Shown here one piece after another: positions 6,500 through 8,161 of a stretch of DNA of 8,161 nucleotides. The notes beneath the pieces are model-generated. The model did no database searches. It worked only from the letters and a program-made list of their open reading frames with translations, and had not been told where the DNA came from. The DNA comes from Ruminococcaceae bacterium UBA2806 (GTDB lineage: Bacteria > Bacillota > Clostridia > Oscillospirales > Acutalibacteraceae), in contig DEHG01000001.1 of assembly GCA_002351795.1 (NCBI GenBank), positions 56,879 to 65,039 on the forward strand, in the 5' to 3' direction. A program made the translations under genes and the position numbers. Within the stretch, counting starts at the first letter, position 1, and each line of letters begins with the position of its first letter.

Positions 6500-6528
6500 T
6501 TGATTTTTTTCAAATGTTATGTTATAAT
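6500..6528 (+). promoter_or_regulatory. Extended -10 promoter of the tRNA-Val gene
   Basis: TTGATT (6500-6505), a 17-base spacer and a perfect TATAAT (6523-6528) preceded by TGT (6520-6522), the extended -10 TGn motif. Transcription would start near 6535, 12 bases before the mature tRNA, as expected for a stable RNA gene. Confidence 0.8.
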
Positions 6529-6546
6529 TCTATCTATAAGAAATCA

Positions 6547-6620
6547 GGAGGCTTAGCTCAGCTGGTTAGAGCGTCTGCTTGACATGCAGGAGGTCGCTGG
6601 TTCGAGTCCAGTAGTCTCCA
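6547..6620 (+). tRNA. tRNA-Val (anticodon GAC)
   Basis: A full cloverleaf of 74 bases. The acceptor stem GGAGGCT (6547-6553) pairs with AGTCTCC (6613-6619), with one G-U pair, and A6620 is the discriminator. The D arm is GCTC/GAGC. The anticodon stem TCTGC/GCAGG carries the loop TTGACAT with anticodon GAC (6581-6583), reading GUC and GUU valine codons. The T arm contains TTCGAGT. The terminal CCA is not encoded. It stands alone rather than in a tRNA cluster, with its own promoter just upstream. Confidence 0.95.
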
Positions 6621-6625
6621 TAAAT

Positions 6626-6646
6626 GCCCGACATTGTTCCTCGGGC
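6626..6646 (+). other. Short hairpin in the tRNA 3' trailer
   Basis: GCCCGA (6626-6631) and TCGGGC (6641-6646) form a perfect 6-bp stem with a 9-base loop, starting 5 bases after the tRNA. No T tract follows, so it is more likely a processing or stability element than a terminator. Confidence 0.4.
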
Positions 6647-6658
6647 TGTACGATCAAT

Positions 6659-6735
6659 GAATAGTGAAGAATGAATAATTGATATCCGGGTCTGTCCGAC
6701 ATTTCCGTATTATTCATTTTTCACTATTCTTTTTT
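6659..6735 (+). terminator. Long palindrome with T tract downstream of tRNA-Val
   Basis: The arms 6659-6679 and 6709-6729 pair over 21 bases with a single mismatch that becomes G-U in RNA. The loop is 29 bases, and six T residues (6730-6735) follow at once. The most direct reading is a plus-strand terminator of the tRNA transcript. The long AT-rich arms (built from GAATAGTGAA and GAATAAT units) and large loop also suit a small non-coding repeat element that has supplied a terminator. Confidence 0.65.
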
Positions 6736-6772
6736 AGAGCTGCATTTTTTTAAACGAGAGAGTGATAATATC

Positions 6773-7561
6773 ATGAATATTTCAGATAAAAATATTGACG
6801 GCGGAAAAGCCTTCGATTTTGGCAGGACATCCGTGGATTATGCAAAATACCGTGATATATACCCAGATGAATTCTATCAAAGGATAATCTCACGAGGACT
6901 GTGTATAAAAGGACAAAAAGTGCTTGATATCGGTACAGGAACAGGCGTACTGCCGAGAAATATGTACAGATACGGCGCAGAATGGACAGGGACGGATATC
7001 TCTGAAAATCAGATAGAAAAAGCAAAAGAGCTTTCGGCGGGAATGGATATAGACTATCTTGCCGTACCATCCGAGGAAATTGATTTTCCCGATAATTCAT
7101 TTGATGTAATAACAGCCTGTCAGTGCTTCTGGTATTTTGACCATGAAACGCTGATGCCAAAGCTTTATCGTATGCTGAAAGCGGACGGTGCGATACTTGT
7201 CCTGTATATGGCCTGGCTGCCCTTTGAGGACAGTATAGCTGGCGAAAGTGAAAGACTTGTATTAAGATACAACCCATCCTGGACGGGCGCAGGAGAGACT
7301 GTACACCCCATATTGATCCCCGGATGTTATGATAAGCATTTTAGGCTTTCATATCATGAGGAATACAGACTCAGGGTTCCCTTTACCCGTGAAAGCTGGA
7401 ACGGAAGAATGAAGGCGTGTCGTGGAATCGGCGCATCCTTATCGGAAAAAGAGATATCACTCTGGGAAAATGAAAGCATGGAGCTGTTATCAAAAATCGC
7501 ACCGGAAAGCTTTGAGATACAACATTATGCAGCTATTGCAGAACTGAGAAAAAAATCGTAA
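6773..7561 (+). CDS. Class I SAM-dependent methyltransferase, substrate unknown
   Basis: A soluble Rossmann-fold methyltransferase of the UbiE/Methyltransf_11 type, 262 residues. Motif I is VLDIGTGTG (50-58), the SAM-binding glycine loop. Acidic Asp75 in GTDIS ends strand 2 and should bind the ribose. PSEEIDFPDNSFDVITA (99-115) is the usual motif II/III region, and YRMLKADGAILVLYM (132-146) is the conserved late helix and strand. The C-terminal third (about 150-262) is a lid-like region, with the aromatic-rich QCFWYFDHE (117-125) facing the likely active site. This architecture does not reveal the substrate. The ATG at 6773 has only a weak purine-rich site (GAGAGAG, 6756-6762) about 10 bases upstream, and no clear promoter; read-through past the tRNA terminator is possible. 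Two in-frame stop codons (7559 and 7562) end it, followed by a bidirectional terminator. Confidence 0.88.
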   Translation: MNISDKNIDGGKAFDFGRTSVDYAKYRDIYPDEFYQRIISRGLCIKGQKVLDIGTGTGVLPRNMYRYGAEWTGTDISENQIEKAKELSAGMDIDYLAVPSEEIDFPDNSFDVITACQCFWYFDHETLMPKLYRMLKADGAILVLYMAWLPFEDSIAGESERLVLRYNPSWTGAGETVHPILIPGCYDKHFRLSYHEEYRLRVPFTRESWNGRMKACRGIGASLSEKEISLWENESMELLSKIAPESFEIQHYAAIAELRKKS

Positions 7562-7571
7562 TAAAGCAAAA

Positions 7572-7608
7572 GACCTGCCGTGCCGCAACACCGCAGGTCA
7601 ATTCTTTT
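7572..7608. terminator. Bidirectional terminator between methyltransferase and acpP genes
   Basis: GACCTGC (7572-7578) pairs with GCAGGTC (7593-7599), and an inner GTG/CAC adds three pairs after a C-C mismatch. On the plus strand ATTCTTTT follows (7601-7608); on the minus strand TTTTGCTTTATT follows. It sits 10 bases after the plus-strand gene and 51 bases after the end of acpP, so it can serve both convergent genes. Confidence 0.75.
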
Positions 7609-7650
7609 CAGGGCTGATATATTCAGTACTGCATAAGAAAGGAATACAAA

Positions 7651-7878
7651 TTACTGACGAGCCTCGATATAGTTTACAAGATCCTCAACTGTCTTTACCT
7701 TTTCAACATCCTCATCCGGAACCTCTACGCCGAACTCATCATCAATGTTCATAAGAAGGTCTACAACGTCAAGTGAATCTGCGCCGAGATCATTAACAAT
7801 AGAAGTTTCCATTGTTATGTTGTCTTCCTCAACATCAAACTGCTCGCTCAGAATTGATTTTACCTTTTCAAATACCAT
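7651..7878 (-). CDS. acpP: Acyl carrier protein
   Basis: Carries growing acyl chains on a phosphopantetheine arm in type II fatty acid synthesis. The 75-residue, strongly acidic protein has the attachment motif GADSLD (32-37) with modified Ser35, the EDNITMETSIVNDL lead-in (18-31) and the helix II continuation DVVDLLMNIDDEFGVEVPDE. Length and composition are typical. AGGAGG (7892-7887) lies 8 bases before the ATG, the best ribosome site in the window and consistent with abundant expression. The gene is alone, with its own promoter and terminator, not in the plsX-fab or acpP-rnc arrangement common in Firmicutes. It could therefore be either the main ACP or a second, specialised one; the canonical sequence favours a fatty-acid role. 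Confidence 0.96.
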   Translation of the reverse strand: MVFEKVKSILSEQFDVEEDNITMETSIVNDLGADSLDVVDLLMNIDDEFGVEVPDEDVEKVKTVEDLVNYIEARQ

Positions 7879-7950
7879 AATAAAGTCCTCCTAAATAATT
7901 ATATGCATAAAATTTGTGCCCGAAGCAGTATACCGTTTGCAAAAACAATA

Positions 7951-7965
7951 ATTGTATGCTACAAT
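7951..7965. promoter_or_regulatory. Inverted repeat in the acpP leader (possible operator)
   Basis: ATTGTA-TGC-TACAAT is a perfect 6+3+6 inverted repeat inside the acpP leader, about 40-50 bases after the predicted start and 60 bases before the ribosome site. The size and symmetry suit a dimeric repressor such as a fatty-acid regulator, but the sequence does not match the FapR box I know from Bacillus. A weak plus-strand promoter-like pairing (TTGCAA 7937-7942, TACAAT 7960-7965) overlaps it. Confidence 0.35.
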
Positions 7966-8008
7966 AGCAAAGGATAATACATGACGGAAACACAAGTTTC
8001 TATATAAA

Positions 8009-8037
8009 ATCTTATAAGTTATTTGCCTCTTTGTCAA
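8009..8037 (-). promoter_or_regulatory. Promoter of acpP
   Basis: On the minus strand a perfect TTGACA (8037-8032), a 17-base spacer and TAAGAT (8014-8009, four of six matches). The start point would be near 8002, giving a leader of about 120 bases. AT-rich DNA directly upstream (8040-8100) could act as an UP element. Confidence 0.65.
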
Positions 8038-8057
8038 TATCAAATCCACAAATTTTT

Positions 8058-8086
8058 AATATTTTTTTATAAATTATAAAAATATT
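8058..8086. repeat. AT-only inverted repeat upstream of the acpP promoter
   Basis: AATATTTTT (8058-8066) and AAAAATATT (8078-8086) are perfect 9-base arms; an alternative fold with a 2-base bulge gives 13 pairs. All pairs are A-T and the surroundings are almost pure A/T, so chance is a real possibility. It could be a weak terminator of a gene beyond the window or simply curved upstream DNA. The last 30 bases of the window (to 8161) show nothing recognisable. Confidence 0.3.
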
Positions 8087-8161
8087 CAAAATTCAACATA
8101 CATATTATAACGCTTTGTATAAAAATATACGACCTGATACTATAGGCAACCTCTAAAAACC

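Noticed and set aside
7937..8007. Plus-strand promoter (TTGCAA-17-TACAAT) followed by an 8-codon reading frame at 7981
   Set aside because: The predicted start point would fall on the ribosome site itself and the peptide MTETQVSI has no supporting context; the -10 box is one arm of the inverted repeat.
8132..8161. Window-end sequence GGCAACCTCTAAAAACC as a possible terminal repeat of an insertion element
   Set aside because: No partner repeat, target duplication or transposase is visible within the window, so the idea cannot be supported.

Overview
The window reads as ordinary chromosome from a low-to-mid GC Gram-positive anaerobe of class Clostridia. A Ruminococcus-like Oscillospirales is my best guess, by inference only. 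Reasons: AAGGAG/AGGAGG ribosome binding sites throughout, TTGACA-17-TATAAT type promoters, a spoIIR sporulation gene, an MEP-pathway ispE, a clostridial-looking Si-type citrate synthase, and an Lrp/aminotransferase pair like yugG-yugH of Bacillus. No phage, transposase, CRISPR or defence gene is visible.

Layout from left to right. Positions 1-51 are an abrupt GC-rich block (39 of the first 50 bases are G or C) holding two nearly identical hairpins. A near-consensus promoter (60-88) with an inverted repeat at its start point (97-126) drives citrate synthase (155-1519). This is followed, probably in the same transcript, by an unrecognised protein with eight membrane segments and a long acidic tail (1573-2790). 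A strong terminator (2801-2849) closes this unit. After a 342-base gap with one or two promoters comes a tight three-gene operon: Lrp/AsnC regulator (3133-3618), class I aminotransferase (3618-4784) and ispE (4802-5707). Its likely terminator (5770-5812) lies inside the 3' end of the convergent spoIIR gene (5700-6359, minus strand), which overlaps ispE by 8 bases. spoIIR has a terminator-like hairpin directly in front of its start codon. Next come a solitary tRNA-Val(GAC) with an extended -10 promoter, a long 21-bp palindrome ending in a T tract, a SAM-dependent methyltransferase of unknown substrate (6773-7561), a bidirectional terminator, and a monocistronic acyl carrier protein gene on the minus strand (7651-7878). 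The acpP promoter and long leader fill most of the AT-rich right end.

How the genes work together: citrate synthase opens the oxidative branch that supplies 2-oxoglutarate, and hence glutamate, the usual amino donor for an aminotransferase like the one downstream. The Lrp-type protein is the obvious candidate regulator of that aminotransferase. ispE (isoprenoids) and acpP (fatty acids) are housekeeping envelope-lipid genes, and spoIIR links the region to an endospore-forming ancestry. I see no new multi-gene system. The points most worth a second look are regulatory or architectural: the terminator buried in spoIIR, the hairpin covering the spoIIR start, and the repeated acidic motif in the unknown membrane protein.
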